A stretch of 64,000 nucleotides of DNA, taken from assembly GCA_041397845.1 (NCBI GenBank), contig JAWKVW010000004.1, positions 150,289 through 214,288 on the forward strand. Reading direction: 5' to 3'. The notes below the pieces were generated by a model. The model was not told where the DNA came from, did not search any database, and saw nothing but the letters and a program-made list of their open reading frames with translations. The position numbers and the translations under genes were made by a program. The stretch comes from JAKPQE01 sp041397845. GTDB lineage: Bacteria > Pseudomonadota > Alphaproteobacteria > Rhizobiales > JAKPQE01. Of this stretch, positions 17,644 to 27,034 are shown in pieces (the first letter of the stretch is position 1; each line of letters opens with the position of its first letter).

Positions 17644-18247
17644 ATGCTCGACCGTTTGCCAGATCTCGATCCCGCCGCGATTTCGGGAGCGCTCAACTCG
17701 ACGCTGATGTTGCCGGCGTTACTCGCAATGCTCATTCCGTTTTCCTGGCGGGCGCGGCGAAGCTGGGTGCCACCAGGGCATCGGGCTTTTCATCGCCCTT
17801 TTGTTCTCGAACCTCCTCGGCCGCCGGCGCGTTGTTCCTGTCGTCGCTGCCGGCGACCGCCGGCAAGGGCTCTGCGATCGAGCCGGCGAGCCATTTCCTG
17901 CTCTTCAAGGCCGGCCTAACCTGGATCGTTGCGCCGCTCGCCCCGTTTGCCGGCTCGCTCTGCTTTGGCCGCAGCGGGCCGTCTGGTGCCGGGTGGTGCG
18001 GCATGCGGCCCTGCGCTGGGGCGTCGTCGTCACCGTCGTTGCCGCCTCGGCGGTTGCACCGGCAATTGGCATGGCCCTGACCGCCGGGGTGGCGGCAAAG
18101 GCGAGCAGGCCGCCACAAGGCGGCGGCCGGCCGCTGCCCGACCTGCGCGGCGGCGTTTCCGACCAGGCAAGTCGCGTTCCCGGGCCGATCCGAGGCGGCC
18201 GGGCGGCGGCCACGAATTTCCTTGCCGACGCCATGCGGCATCTGTAA
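17644..18247 (+). pseudogene. Multi-helix membrane protein, frame broken
   Basis: Starts MLDRLPDLDPAAISGALNST and continues with a hydrophobic helix LMLPALLAMLIPFSVFLAGA. Further helices appear in other frames: AAGALFLSSLPATAGKG, then AGLTWIVAPLAPFAGSL, then WGVVVTVVAASAVAPAIGMA, with a proline-rich tail ending at 18247. At least three indels are needed to join them into a product of about 200 aa. The role is unknown; the next genes downstream encode a DUF2892 membrane protein and a cytochrome. Confidence 0.45.
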
Positions 18248-18282
18248 TTTTCAGAAATTCGAATATTTAACGGAGTCTAAAC

Positions 18283-18512
18283 ATGCCGATCGACCGCATG
18301 GTCATGGCCTTCATAACCTTGTCATCCTCGCCACCCTCGCCCTGTCGCAGGTGCACAGCGTCTGCAGCTGTGGTTCACCGCCTTTGTCGGCGCCAACCTC
18401 TTCCAGGCCTCGTTCACCGGCTTCTGCCCGCTGGCGACGATCCTGAAGAAGCTCGGCGTCGAAGCCGGGTGCCGCGTTCAACCAGACCCTGAAGGCCGGA
18501 TCGACGGGATGA
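18283..18512 (+). pseudogene. DUF2892 (YgaP-type) membrane protein, frame broken
   Basis: The ATG at 18283 opens MPIDRMVMAF. After a frame change the sequence continues HNLVILATLALSQ, then LWFTAFVGANLFQASFTGFC with CPLATILKKLGVEAG, and after a third change AAFNQTLKAGSTG with a stop at 18510-18512. This is the small two-helix DUF2892 domain, in which the FTGFCPL motif is conserved and often paired with rhodaneses. Three one-base indels in 230 bases make it non-functional as written. The restored stop overlaps the ATG of the cytochrome gene (ATGA), showing the two were translationally linked. Confidence 0.65.
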
Positions 18513-19134
18513 AGCGTTTGCTGCGAGCCGCGCTGGGCGCGGCGGGTTTGTTGCTTGCCGCCGGCTCGACGCTCGCCGACGACCGGCAGGTCGTCGAGTT
18601 GCCGCCGCAGGTGCGCGAGATGTTTCTCGCCGAGATGCGCGGGCACCTTGCCGATCTCGACGATGTCGTCGCGGCTCTGGCGGCCGGCGATTTCAAGGGC
18701 GCAGCGAAGCTTGCCGACGAGCGCATGCAGATCGGCCACCGGATGATGGAGCGCATGCAGGGCATGGGCGCCACGCCGGAGCAGATGGAAGCGATGCGCC
18801 AGCACATGGCCACAGATGCACGAGCAGATGGGCGGCATGGGCATGGGCGGCATGGGCATGGGTGGCGCGGGCATGGGCGGCATGGGCGGTGGCATGGGCA
18901 TGGGCGGCATGGGCATGGGCGGCGGCATGGGCATGGGCGGCGGCTTCGGCAGTTCATGCCGGAGGAATTCCGGGCGGCGGCAGTGTTCCACCAGGCCGCG
19001 AGCGATTTCGCCAATACGGCCCGCGCCGCAGCCAGACCGCCGACCGCTGAGGACTACACAAGGCGACGATCTCGGCGCTCGGCGCCGTAACGGTCGCCTG
19101 CCGGGGCTGCCACGACGCCTTCAGCGTTCGCTGA
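18509..19134 (+). pseudogene. c'-type cytochrome with a Met/Gly-rich insert, frame broken
   Basis: The frame starts with a signal peptide (MKRLLRAALGAAGLLLAAGS, then TLA). A helical part follows (VREMFLAEMRGHLADLDDVV; MMERMQGMGATPEQMEAM), then about 38 residues of GMGGMGMGG-type repeats (about 18828-18945), then helix EEFRAAAVFHQAASDFANTA and a C-terminal haem site CRGCHDAF (CRGCH at 19099-19113) followed by the stop at 19134. A C-terminal CxxCH after a helical bundle is the cytochrome c' / c556 layout. Three one-base indels (near 18808, 18948 and 19058) must be corrected to read this. The Met-rich insert is not part of the normal family. Confidence 0.6.
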
Positions 19135-19281
19135 GGGCCGAACCGCCGCTCCGGTGCCTGTTCCGGCAGTTGCCGTGATTTCCCCCATCGCCCTGGGAAA
19201 TCATTCCATTTATAAGTGACCGTTATAATTGGCGCGACGCCCTTTCGTCGTTGCCGGGCTGGCCGGAGCCGAGCGGAGAGC

Positions 19282-20730
19282 ATGTTCGACATCCGACCTG
19301 TCCGCCTTCGTCGTCGGCGCCTTCATCTGTTCGCTTGCCCCGCTGCTGCTCATCTGCGCGGTGGTCGACCTTACCCGCCCGACAATCCGGACTGGATGGT
19401 GTTCGTCGGCTCGGCGATGGTGATCTTCGCCTTCGGCTCGCTTCTGGCGCTGGCGACACGGGCCGAACGGCTGAGCTTCGACATCCGCCAGAGCTTTCTG
19501 CTGACGGTCGCGGTGTGGGTGGCGATGGGCCTCGTCAGGGCCGTTCCGCTGTTTCGCCTCAGCCAAGATCGACGTTGCCGATGCCGTATTCGAGTCGATC
19601 CTCGGGCATCACGACCACCGGCTCGACGGTGCTCGTCGACCTCGACCACATGGCGCCGGGCATCCTGATGTGGCGGGCGCTGCTGCGGTGGATCGAAGGC
19701 CTTGGCATCGTCGCCACCGCGCTGCTCATCTTCCGTTCCTGCAGGTGAGCGGCATGCGGCTCTTCCGGCTGGAATCATCGGACGTCGGCGACAAGTTCTC
19801 GGCCCGCATCGCCGACACGACGCGGCAGGTCATGCTGCTTTATCTCGTCCTGACAGTGATGACGACCGTCGGCCTCATCGCCGTCGGCATGCGGCCGTTC
19901 GATGCCGTGTGCCATGCGATGACCGCCGTTTCGACGGGCGGCTACGGCACGCGCGACAGCTCGGTCGGCTATTTCGGCTCGGTCTCCATCGAGGCCATCC
20001 TGCTCATTGCGATGATTGCCGGCAGCCTGACGCTGACGCTGCTGCTGCGCGCGGTGGCCGGCCGGCCACAGGCGCTGCTGCGCGACCCGCAGACGCAGCT
20101 CTTCTTCCTCATCATCGGCATTGCGACGATCGTCATCACGATCTGGCGGGTGGCGACGAGCGATGCCGTGCCGGTGCAGGCGCTCTGGGCATCGCTGTTC
20201 AGCGTCGTGTCGATCATCACCACGACCGGCTTCATCACCGAAGACTACTCGACACGGGGTCGCTGCCGATCGCGCGCTTCTTCACCATCACCTTCATGGG
20301 CGGCTGCACCGGCTCGACGGCCGGCGGCCTCAAGGCCTACCGGCTCTACGTGCTGCTCATCGCAACCGCGAATCATTTCCGCATGCTGCTGCATCCGCAT
20401 CGTGTCGCGGTGTTGCGCTATGGCGAAAAGCGGCTCGATGAAGGCGTCGTGCGCTCGGTCATGACCTTCGTGCTGCTCTATATGGCGAGCTTCGTCGTCG
20501 TCACCGCCGGCCTTGCGGCAACCGGCCTCGACCTCGTGACCAGCCTGACCGGCTCGGCCCAGGCGATCGCCAATGTCGGCCCGGGCCTTGGCGAGATCAT
20601 CGGCCCGTCCGGCAATTTCTCGACGGTAAGCGATGCAGCGAAATGGATCCTTGCCGCCGGCATGCTGCTCGGCCGACTCGAAATCGTTGCCGTGGTGATG
20701 GTGTTCACACCGGCCTTCTGGCGGATCTGA
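19282..20730 (+). pseudogene. trkH: Trk system potassium uptake protein TrkH, frame broken
   Basis: The restored product is a full-length TrkH of about 480 aa, the membrane subunit that moves K+ with TrkA control. Segments in different frames give the selectivity-filter and helix motifs VFESILGITTTGSTVL, MTAVSTGGYGTRD, VSIITTTGFITEDY, GGCTGSTAGGLKAYR, ANVGPGLGEIIGPSGNF and the C-terminal GRLEI with FTPAFWRI. At least five frame changes are needed (near 19300, 19375, 19563, 19735 and 20256), most looking like single missing bases. It is either truly dead or a badly read stretch. No trkA is present in the window. Confidence 0.75.
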
Positions 20731-20948
20731 ACCGCCGGCTTTCCACTGCCCTGCACAACATTCAGCCAGCAAACCGTGGCAGAGGCACAACACCCAGTAT
20801 CAAATTTACCATACGGATTAGCATTTCCTGTTTTTGCCGTTGCGCCGGCAAGGGCGCTTCGTAGAGATTGACCGTCGTTGCCGGTGTCCGCGTGCCGGCG
20901 ACAAGGTTTTCCAGTTTCAAGTAGTTTGGGCTGAATAGGGGAAAGAGG

Positions 20949-21557
20949 ATGCGAAAGCACCTTCTCGTCGCTGCTGGAGTTGTTGCCGGTGTCATCGCCG
21001 CCGGCGGCATTGCCATGGCGGAATTCAACCCGGGCGTGATGACCCAGTACGATTCGCTCGGCAAGGTCGTCAGCGCACCGGACAACTTTGCGGCGGGAAG
21101 TCCGTCCCGCACCTCGTCGATCAAGCGTGAGGAAGTCAACTACGAAGGCCCCTATGGCAAGGGCACGATCGTCGTCGATACCGCCGAGCGCCGTCTCTAC
21201 TACGTGATGGGCGACGGCAAGGCCATGAAGTACGGCATCGGCGTCGGCCGGCCGGGCTTCCAGTGGTCGGGCACGCACAACATCACCCGCAAGGCGGAGT
21301 GGCCGGGCTGGACCCCGCCGCCGGCCATGCGCAAGCGTCAGCCGGGCCTGCCGGCGTTCATGCCGGGCGGCCCGAACAACCCGCTCGGCGCCCGTGCCAT
21401 GTATATCGGCTCGACGATCTATCGCATTCATGGCTCGAACGAGCCGTGGACGATGGGTCAGGCCGTGTCGTCGGGCTGCATCCGCATGACCAACGATGAC
21501 GTCGCCGATCTCTACGAGCGCGTCCCCGTCGGTACCCGGGTCGTCGTCCAGCACTGA
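20949..21557 (+). CDS. L,D-transpeptidase (YkuD/ErfK family)
   Basis: A 202-aa exported cell-wall enzyme. Residues 1-24 are a signal peptide (MRKHLLVAAGVVAGVIAAGG, cleaved after IAMA). The YkuD domain begins at KGTIVVDTAERRLYYVMGDG and carries the catalytic signature IHGSNEPWTMGQAVSSGCIRM, with the nucleophile Cys and the upstream His. Such enzymes form 3-3 cross-links or attach proteins to peptidoglycan. AGAGG precedes the ATG, and a strong terminator follows. The frame is intact although the genes just upstream are broken. Confidence 0.93.
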   Translation: MRKHLLVAAGVVAGVIAAGGIAMAEFNPGVMTQYDSLGKVVSAPDNFAAGSPSRTSSIKREEVNYEGPYGKGTIVVDTAERRLYYVMGDGKAMKYGIGVGRPGFQWSGTHNITRKAEWPGWTPPPAMRKRQPGLPAFMPGGPNNPLGARAMYIGSTIYRIHGSNEPWTMGQAVSSGCIRMTNDDVADLYERVPVGTRVVVQH

Positions 21558-21577
21558 CGCACTGCACCAGAACATGC

Positions 21578-21605
21578 AAAAGGGCCGGGTTTTCCGGCCT
21601 TTTTC
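21578..21605 (+). terminator. Rho-independent terminator of the L,D-transpeptidase gene
   Basis: The stem AAAAGGGCCGG / CCGGCCTTTT with a GTTTT loop (one bulged G), followed by TTTTT, sits 21 bases after the stop. Confidence 0.88.
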
Positions 21606-21697
21606 GTTTTCAAGGTTTCCGGCGGCGTCAGCGGCGGCGTTGGCCCGCACTGACAGGCCGGCCGCGCGGAACGTCCGTCGCCAGGACAGACGCGCCG

Positions 21698-22144
21698 TCA
21701 GCCGTTCAGGATCAATTGCCGCAGCCGCAACTGCCGCTGCCGCAGCCGCCGGACTTGACCGGCTCGCCCAGGACGAGGCTCGGCTCGCGCGAGCATATTG
21801 GCCGCGGCAAGATCGTCGAGATAGGCGCCGAACAGGGCGTCGTGATTCTCGCCGAGCTCCTTCAGGTAAATCCAAGTGTAGAGCCCGGTGTCGTGCATGT
21901 CGTCGAAGACCAGCTTGACGGCATAGTTGCCGACCGGCTCGACATTCATGATCGTGACGTTCTTCTTGCCGGGAACCGTCTTCTTCTGGTCCGGGCTGTG
22001 GCCCTGAACCTCGGCGCTCGGCGAGAGAACCCGCAGGCTCTCGGCGGGAAGATCGTAGGACGTGCCGTCGTCGAACGCGACGGTCAGCATGCGCCGATCC
22101 TTCTTCAGCTTGATTTCCGTCGGCCAGACCTTGCTTTCGGTCAA
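21698..22144 (-). CDS. DUF971 protein (gamma-butyrobetaine hydroxylase N-terminal-like), probable terminal frameshift
   Basis: A 148-aa protein as read. Residues 1-115 are a DUF971 domain (TEIKLKKDRRMLTVAFDDG, YDLPAESLRVLSPSAEVQGH, VEPVGNYAVKLVFDDMHDTG, YTWIYLKELGENHDALFGAY), a small fold linked to Fe-S cluster and GBBH proteins. As read the end is an Arg/Gln-rich tail. If one G of a GGG run (about 21767) is removed, the tail becomes PVKSGGCGSGSCGCGN with a stop at 21712, which is the Cys-rich end usual for this family in alphaproteobacteria. That restored end is more likely correct. Confidence 0.8.
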   Translation of the reverse strand: MTESKVWPTEIKLKKDRRMLTVAFDDGTSYDLPAESLRVLSPSAEVQGHSPDQKKTVPGKKNVTIMNVEPVGNYAVKLVFDDMHDTGLYTWIYLKELGENHDALFGAYLDDLAAANMLARAEPRPGRAGQVRRLRQRQLRLRQLILNG

Positions 22145-22373
22145 GTCGATCCCTCCCTCTCAATGATAATGGAGAAGCCCAGAGGCCTCATGGTTGACCC
22201 ATCTAGGCGGCGGAAGGCGTTCCGGCAAGTCCCCTCGAGCGCCTGCGACCGCTGGTCCCGCAGGCCGGACTGTCCCCAGACGGGGTTTGACTGCCAGGCG
22301 GAGTGATCTAGTGTTACGCAACACGGAAACGCCGCTCCAGACGCGAGCGGGGAAAAGCCGGCCGGAGGCGGGC

Positions 22374-23401
22374 ATGGCGAGCAGGCAGGACACGGACAAG
22401 AGCCAGACCGGGATGGTCGATCCTTACGGCCGCGCGGTGACCTATCTCAGGGTCTCGGTGACCGATCGCTGTGACTTCCGATGTGTCTATTGCATGGCCG
22501 AGGACATGACGTTCCTGCCGCGCAAGGATCTCCTGTCGCTGGAAGAGCTCGACCGCCTTTGCACAGCCTTTGTCGAAAAGGGTGTGAAGCGCATCCGCAT
22601 CACCGGCGGCGAGCCGCTGGTGCGCAAGAACATCATGCATCTCTTCCGCCAGCTCGGGCGCCATCTCGACAGCGGCGCGCTCGACGAGGTGACGGTGACG
22701 ACCAACGGCTCGCAGCTCGGACGCTTCGCCGCCGAGCTTGCCGATGCCGGCGTGCGCCGCATCAACGTCTCGCTCGATACGCTCCGGCCGGAGCGGTTCC
22801 GGCAGATCACGCGCTGGGGCGATTTCGGCAAGGTGATGGACGGGCTCGATGCCGCCCAGAAGGCCGGAATCGCAATCAAGCTCAACGCCGTCGCGGTGCG
22901 TGGCTTCAACGAGGACGAATTCGACGACATGATCCGGTTCGCGCATGGGCGCGGCATGGACCTGACGATGATCGAGACGATGCCGATGGGCGACGTGGTC
23001 GGCGACCGCACCGACCAGTATCTGCCGCTCTCGCAGGTGCAGGCCGACCTTTCCCGGCGCTGGACGCTTGTCGACAGCGACTACCGGACCGGCGGACCGG
23101 CGCGCTATGTGCGGGTGGCCGAGACCGGCGGCCGGCTCGGCTTCATCACGCCGATGAGCCACAATTTCTGCGAATCGTGCAATCGCGTCCGGGTGACCTG
23201 CACCGGCATGCTCTACTGTGCCTCGGGCAGGACGATTCGGCCGATCTGCGGGCGCCGCTGCGCGCCTCGGAGGGCAACGACCTCATTCGCACGGCGATCG
23301 ACGAGGCGATCGGGCGCAAGCCGAAGGGGCACGATTTCGTCATCGAGCGCCAGCAGACGCGCGGCACGGTGGCCCGTCACATGTCGGTCACGGGTGGCTG
23401 A
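22374..23401 (+). CDS. moaA: GTP 3',8-cyclase MoaA, frameshifted in the last quarter
   Basis: Radical SAM enzyme of molybdenum cofactor synthesis, converting GTP to 3',8-cH2GTP. The N-terminal cluster motif is CDFRCVYC and the second Fe-S site begins CESCNRVRVTCTG. The ATG at 22374 follows GGAGG. At about 23214-23220 one base appears to be missing: as read the frame leaves LYCASGR, but one frame over it continues LGQDDSADLRAPLRASEGND and ends HMSVTGG at 23401. The restored length is about 342 aa, normal for MoaA. As written, the third cluster ligand and C-terminus are lost. Confidence 0.87.
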
Positions 23402-24358
23402 TTGGGCGAGACGCCGGACGACCCTTCCTCTCCCGCCATCGTCGAGACGGCCAGCGCGGTCGTCGAGGACGTCGTTGCCATCGCCGCGCAGAATTCCAAG
23501 GGCATCCTGGCGATGCTCGCCTCGATGGCGTTCTTCATCGGCAATGACACGCTCGTAAAGCTGGCCAGCCAGAACCTTCCGACCGGCGAGATCATTTTCC
23601 TGCGCGGGCTGATGGCGAGTGCGCTCGTGCTCGTCGTCGCCCGCCTTGCCGGCGCCGTGCCGCGGCCGGAACTCTTCCGCCGGCCGGCGATCGCCCTTCG
23701 GATCGTCGGCGAGCTCGGGGCGACGGTGTTCTATCTCACCGCCCTCTTCCGCATGCCGATTGCCAATGTCACGGCGCTGTTGCAGGCGGTGCCGCTCGGG
23801 GCGACGGTTGCGGCGGTCCTCTTTCTCGGCGAGCGGGTCGGCTGGCGGCGCTGGCTGGCGGTGCTCGCCGGCCTTGTCGGCGTGCTGCTGATCGTGCGGC
23901 CGGGCTTTGCCGATTTCAATTCGGCATCGCTCATCGCGCTTCTTTCCGTCGCCTTCATCGTGCTGCGCGATCTGGCGACGCGGCGCGTGCCGGCGACCAT
24001 TCCGTCGCTCGCCCTCACCGCGCTGACGGCGATGTCGGTGACGTTCATGGGCGCCATCATGGTGCAGTACGAGACCTATGTGCCGCCGACGACGCATGAG
24101 CTGATGCTGCTCGCCGGGGCGGCCGTGTTCCTCAACGGCGGCTATTTCTTCATCGTCGTCGCGATGCGCTCCGGCGAGATGTCCGTGGTGGCGCCGTTCC
24201 GCTATTCCGTCGTGCTCTGGGCGATCGCCATCGGCTGGATCATCTGGGGCGACCTGCCGACGCTCGCCGGCCTCATCGGCATCGCGATCGTGACGATTGC
24301 CGGCATCTACACCTTCGTGCGCGAACGCAAGGCGCGGCCCGCAGCCCCGCCGAAATGA
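23402..24358 (+). CDS. EamA-family (DMT) permease
   Basis: A 318-aa inner-membrane protein with about ten helices forming two EamA repeats (about residues 35-165 and 175-305), for example IIFLRGLMASALVLVVARLA and FLNGGYFFIVVAMRSGEMSV. The family exports metabolites; substrate unknown. The frame opens with TTG at 23402, directly after the restored moaA stop, suggesting translational coupling; an ATG at 23513, just before the first helix, is the alternative start. Confidence 0.82.
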   Translation: MGETPDDPSSPAIVETASAVVEDVVAIAAQNSKGILAMLASMAFFIGNDTLVKLASQNLPTGEIIFLRGLMASALVLVVARLAGAVPRPELFRRPAIALRIVGELGATVFYLTALFRMPIANVTALLQAVPLGATVAAVLFLGERVGWRRWLAVLAGLVGVLLIVRPGFADFNSASLIALLSVAFIVLRDLATRRVPATIPSLALTALTAMSVTFMGAIMVQYETYVPPTTHELMLLAGAAVFLNGGYFFIVVAMRSGEMSVVAPFRYSVVLWAIAIGWIIWGDLPTLAGLIGIAIVTIAGIYTFVRERKARPAAPPK

Positions 24359-24361
24359 AAC

Positions 24362-24387
24362 GTCCCGGCACCCTCAGGTACCGGGAC
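24362..24387. terminator. Hairpin between convergent genes
   Basis: GTCCCGG (24362-24368) pairs with CCGGGAC (24381-24387). It lies between the ends of the EamA gene and the convergent phosphatase-like gene; T-rich sequence follows only on the minus strand (GTTTCATTT). Confidence 0.45.
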
Positions 24388-24416
24388 ATCCCAAAATCGC
24401 GGACGGGGGGAATGGG

Positions 24417-24890
24417 TTACGCCGCGATATGGCTCTCGCAGGAGGAGATGAGGCCCGCCGTTTCGCCGGCCCGCTCCTCGATATCGTCCAGGGCAAGGGA
24501 GATATCGTAGCCGCCGACAGCGGCGACGCGGACGATCTCCTCGGTCGGCCGGGAGCCGGCAATCGACAGGGCCCAGAGGATGGCGGCGCGGGTGCCGGAC
24601 TTGCAGTAGGCGAACACCGGCCCGGGCAGCTCGGCAATCGCCTCGGCAAAACCCTCGACCTGCTCGTCGTCGGTGATGCAGTGGCAGTGGACCGGCATGT
24701 AGCGATAGTCGAGCCCGAACGCCTCGGCGACGCGGCCCGCGTCGCCGGACTTCAGAAACTCGCCAGCCTCATCGTCGGGACGCAGATTCAGCACCGACTT
24801 GAAGCCGAGCGCCGCAATGGTCGAGAAGTCCGCGTCGCCGATCTGGGGAGCAACAGCAACGTTTGAAGCAAGGGCGCTGAACTTGGTCAT
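24417..24890 (-). CDS. TIGR01244-type (DUF442) dual-specificity phosphatase-like protein
   Basis: A 157-aa protein with the protein-tyrosine-phosphatase fold of the DUF442/BLH family. The P-loop is YCKSGTRA (CxxGxR, catalytic Cys near residue 95). Upstream motifs are IGDADFSTIAALGFKSVLNL and MPVHCHCITDDEQVEGFAEA. The domain often occurs with sulfide-oxidation proteins (fused to persulfide dioxygenase-like enzymes or near SQR), but nothing here fixes its substrate. The upstream region is unusually AT-rich. Confidence 0.83.
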   Translation of the reverse strand: MTKFSALASNVAVAPQIGDADFSTIAALGFKSVLNLRPDDEAGEFLKSGDAGRVAEAFGLDYRYMPVHCHCITDDEQVEGFAEAIAELPGPVFAYCKSGTRAAILWALSIAGSRPTEEIVRVAAVGGYDISLALDDIEERAGETAGLISSCESHIAA

Positions 24891-25297
24891 TTTCCGGTCT
24901 CCGCCCGGCGCCGCCCCGATCGACGGCCGCCGAATGTCTTTCGTGAGGATGTTTAGACCGCAAAATCATTCCGCATACAAGGCGTGCACCGGCGAATTTC
25001 AGAAAATAAATCTAATATTTCAACATATATAGCAGTTTATAGCACTATATTCTCTGAAATCCGGCGAGAAATTAGAAAATTTTTCCAATTATTCATCGAT
25101 ACTCGACACAATCGGACACTCGCACGTTAACGCGTTGATTTTTCTTTTTTTTCAAGCGCAAAGCCGACCTGCCCCGGCGTTTCCTCCGGGTCATCGGCAT
25201 TGAAGACCGGCACAAATGCGAACGGCCGACCCGTGGCGCGGGCCGGCCGTCCGTGTCGATCGGCAAGGTCGATGCCACGCCGGCACCGACCCGGACG
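24891..25297. other. Intergenic region with an AT-rich block
   Basis: No gene seen. The stretch 24958-25160 is far more AT-rich than its surroundings and contains inverted words ATTTCAGA (24996-25003) and TCTGAAAT (25053-25060), CATATATAG/TTTATAG/CACTATAT words between them, and a T-rich run near 25139-25152. It lies upstream of the DUF442 gene and may hold its promoter. Confidence 0.55.
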
Positions 25298-26170
25298 TCA
25301 TTTCTTCTCGAGGCGGGCGATGAGGCTCGAGGTGTCCCAGCGCCGGCCGCCCATCTTCTGCACATCGGCATAGAACTGGTCGACAAGCGCCGTCACCGGC
25401 AGGCTGGAGCCGTTGCTGCGTGCCTCGGCAAGGACGATGGAGAGGTCCTTGCGCATCCAGTCGACGGCAAAGCCGAAGTCGAACTTGCCGGCGTCCATGG
25501 TCTTCCAGCGGTTCTCCATCTGCCAGGACTGGGCGGCGCCCTTGGAAATGACGCCGATGACCTTCTCGACATCGAGGCCGGCAGTGCGGGCAAAGTGGAT
25601 GCCCTCGGCAAGGCCCTCGACGAGGCCGGCAATGCAGATCTGGTTGACCATCTTGGTGAGCTGGCCGGCACCGGCCGGGCCCATCAGGCCGACCATGCGG
25701 GCAAAGCCCTGAATGACCGGCTCGGCCGCCGCATAGGCAGCCTCGTCACCGCCGACCATGACGGTGAGGGCGCCGTTCTCGGCACCGGCCTGACCGCCGG
25801 AGACCGGGGCATCGAGGAAGGAGAAGCCGGCGGCGGCGGCGGCCCCGGCGAGCTCGCGGGCGATTTCGGCGGAGGCGGTGGTGTTGTCGATGAACACCGA
25901 GCCCGGCTTCATCGACTGGAAGGCACCGTCCGGCCCGACGGTGACCGAGCGCAGGTCATCGTCATTGCCGACGCAGGCGAAGACGAAATCGCACCCGGCT
26001 GCCGCCTCGCGCGGCGTCGCAGCGGCGGCGCCACCGAATTCGGCGACCCACTTTTGCGCCTTCGCAGCGGTGCGGTTGTAGACCGTGACGTCGTGGCCGC
26101 CGCGGGTCTTGAGGTGGCCGGCCATCGGATAGCCCATGACGCCAAGGCCGAGAAAAGCGACTTTCGCCAT
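25298..26170 (-). CDS. Beta-hydroxyacid dehydrogenase (GarR/HIBADH-like)
   Basis: A 290-aa NAD(P)-dependent enzyme of the 3-hydroxyisobutyrate / tartronate semialdehyde reductase family. The Rossmann motif GLGVMGYPMAGHL is at residues 7-19, the substrate motif DAPVSGGQAGAENGAL follows, and the catalytic Lys is in GAGQLTKMVNQI. The exact substrate cannot be read from the sequence. It is intact and lies downstream of the amino-acid transporter genes on the same strand, separated by 165 bases. Confidence 0.87.
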   Translation of the reverse strand: MAKVAFLGLGVMGYPMAGHLKTRGGHDVTVYNRTAAKAQKWVAEFGGAAAATPREAAAGCDFVFACVGNDDDLRSVTVGPDGAFQSMKPGSVFIDNTTASAEIARELAGAAAAAGFSFLDAPVSGGQAGAENGALTVMVGGDEAAYAAAEPVIQGFARMVGLMGPAGAGQLTKMVNQICIAGLVEGLAEGIHFARTAGLDVEKVIGVISKGAAQSWQMENRWKTMDAGKFDFGFAVDWMRKDLSIVLAEARSNGSSLPVTALVDQFYADVQKMGGRRWDTSSLIARLEKK

Positions 26171-26335
26171 TGTCGATGCTCCTCAGATGCTGATGCCGCC
26201 GGCGGCGGGACAGCCGGGCGGGCGGCGATGCTGGATGGACTTTTCGGGTCGGAACCTTCGTTTCAACGTTCTTGCGGCCGGCAGACCGGCGTCACCCTCG
26301 CCCTTGCAACGCTGTAGCCGAAAGCGCCCGCCGCG

Positions 26336-27034
26336 TCACGCCCTGGCGTTCGCCGGCCGCATGTGGCGGGTGATGCGCACCTCGAGGCGCTCCCAGATGC
26401 GGCGGATGACCTCGACGAGGATGAGGTAGAGCACGGCGGCCCAGAGGTAGACCTCGAAATCGAAGCTGCGCGAGAAGGCGAGCCGGGTCGTGCCCATCAG
26501 CTCGTAGACGGTGATGACGCTGGCGATGGCCGACCCCTTGATCATCAGGATGAGTTCGTTGCCGAGGGGACGCAGGGCAATGACGAAGGCCTGCGGCAGC
26601 ACGACCTTGCGCAGGATGACCGAGGGGCGAAGGCCGAGCGCGGCGGCAGCCTCGGACTGGCCGACCGGCACGGACTGGATGGCGCCGCGCAGGATCTCGG
26701 CCTGATAGGCGGCGGTGTTCAGCGTGAAGGTGATCACGGCGCAGAGGAAGGCGTCGTAAAACAGCCACCACAGCCCGACCGCCTCGAGCTCGGCGCGGAA
26801 CTGGCCGGCGCCATAGTAGACGAGGAAGGTCTGGGCGAGCAGCGGCGTGCCACGGAAGAAATAGACATAGGCGAAGGAGGCGCCGCGCAGCAGCCGGTTG
26901 TCGCTGATGCGGGCGAGCGCCACCGGCAGGGCGAGGATCGCGCCGAGCGTCACGGAGATGGCGACCAGCGAGATCGTGACGTTGAGGCCGCCGAGGATCT
27001 GGACGCCGTAGCGTTCGAGCAGGTCCCAGTTCAT
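26336..27034 (-). CDS. Amino-acid ABC transporter permease (HisM/ArtM-like)
   Basis: A 232-aa inner-membrane permease of the polar amino-acid uptake type, with about five helices and the EAA loop SEAAAALGLRPSVILRKVVL preceding LPQAFVIALRPLGNELI. The start at 27034 overlaps the stop of the other permease (ATGA), so the two are translationally coupled and probably form the heterodimeric channel. Confidence 0.92.
   Translation of the reverse strand: MNWDLLERYGVQILGGLNVTISLVAISVTLGAILALPVALARISDNRLLRGASFAYVYFFRGTPLLAQTFLVYYGAGQFRAELEAVGLWWLFYDAFLCAVITFTLNTAAYQAEILRGAIQSVPVGQSEAAAALGLRPSVILRKVVLPQAFVIALRPLGNELILMIKGSAIASVITVYELMGTTRLAFSRSFDFEVYLWAAVLYLILVEVIRRIWERLEVRITRHMRPANARA

Noticed and set aside
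16400..20730. Genomic island integrated at tRNA-Val
   Set aside because: No integrase, no second copy of the tRNA 3' end, and the broken genes have normal GC content; only the position suggests it.
22374..23401. Programmed frameshift in moaA
   Set aside because: No slippery run or stimulatory hairpin at the site, and the family does not use frameshifting; a mutation or sequence error is more likely.
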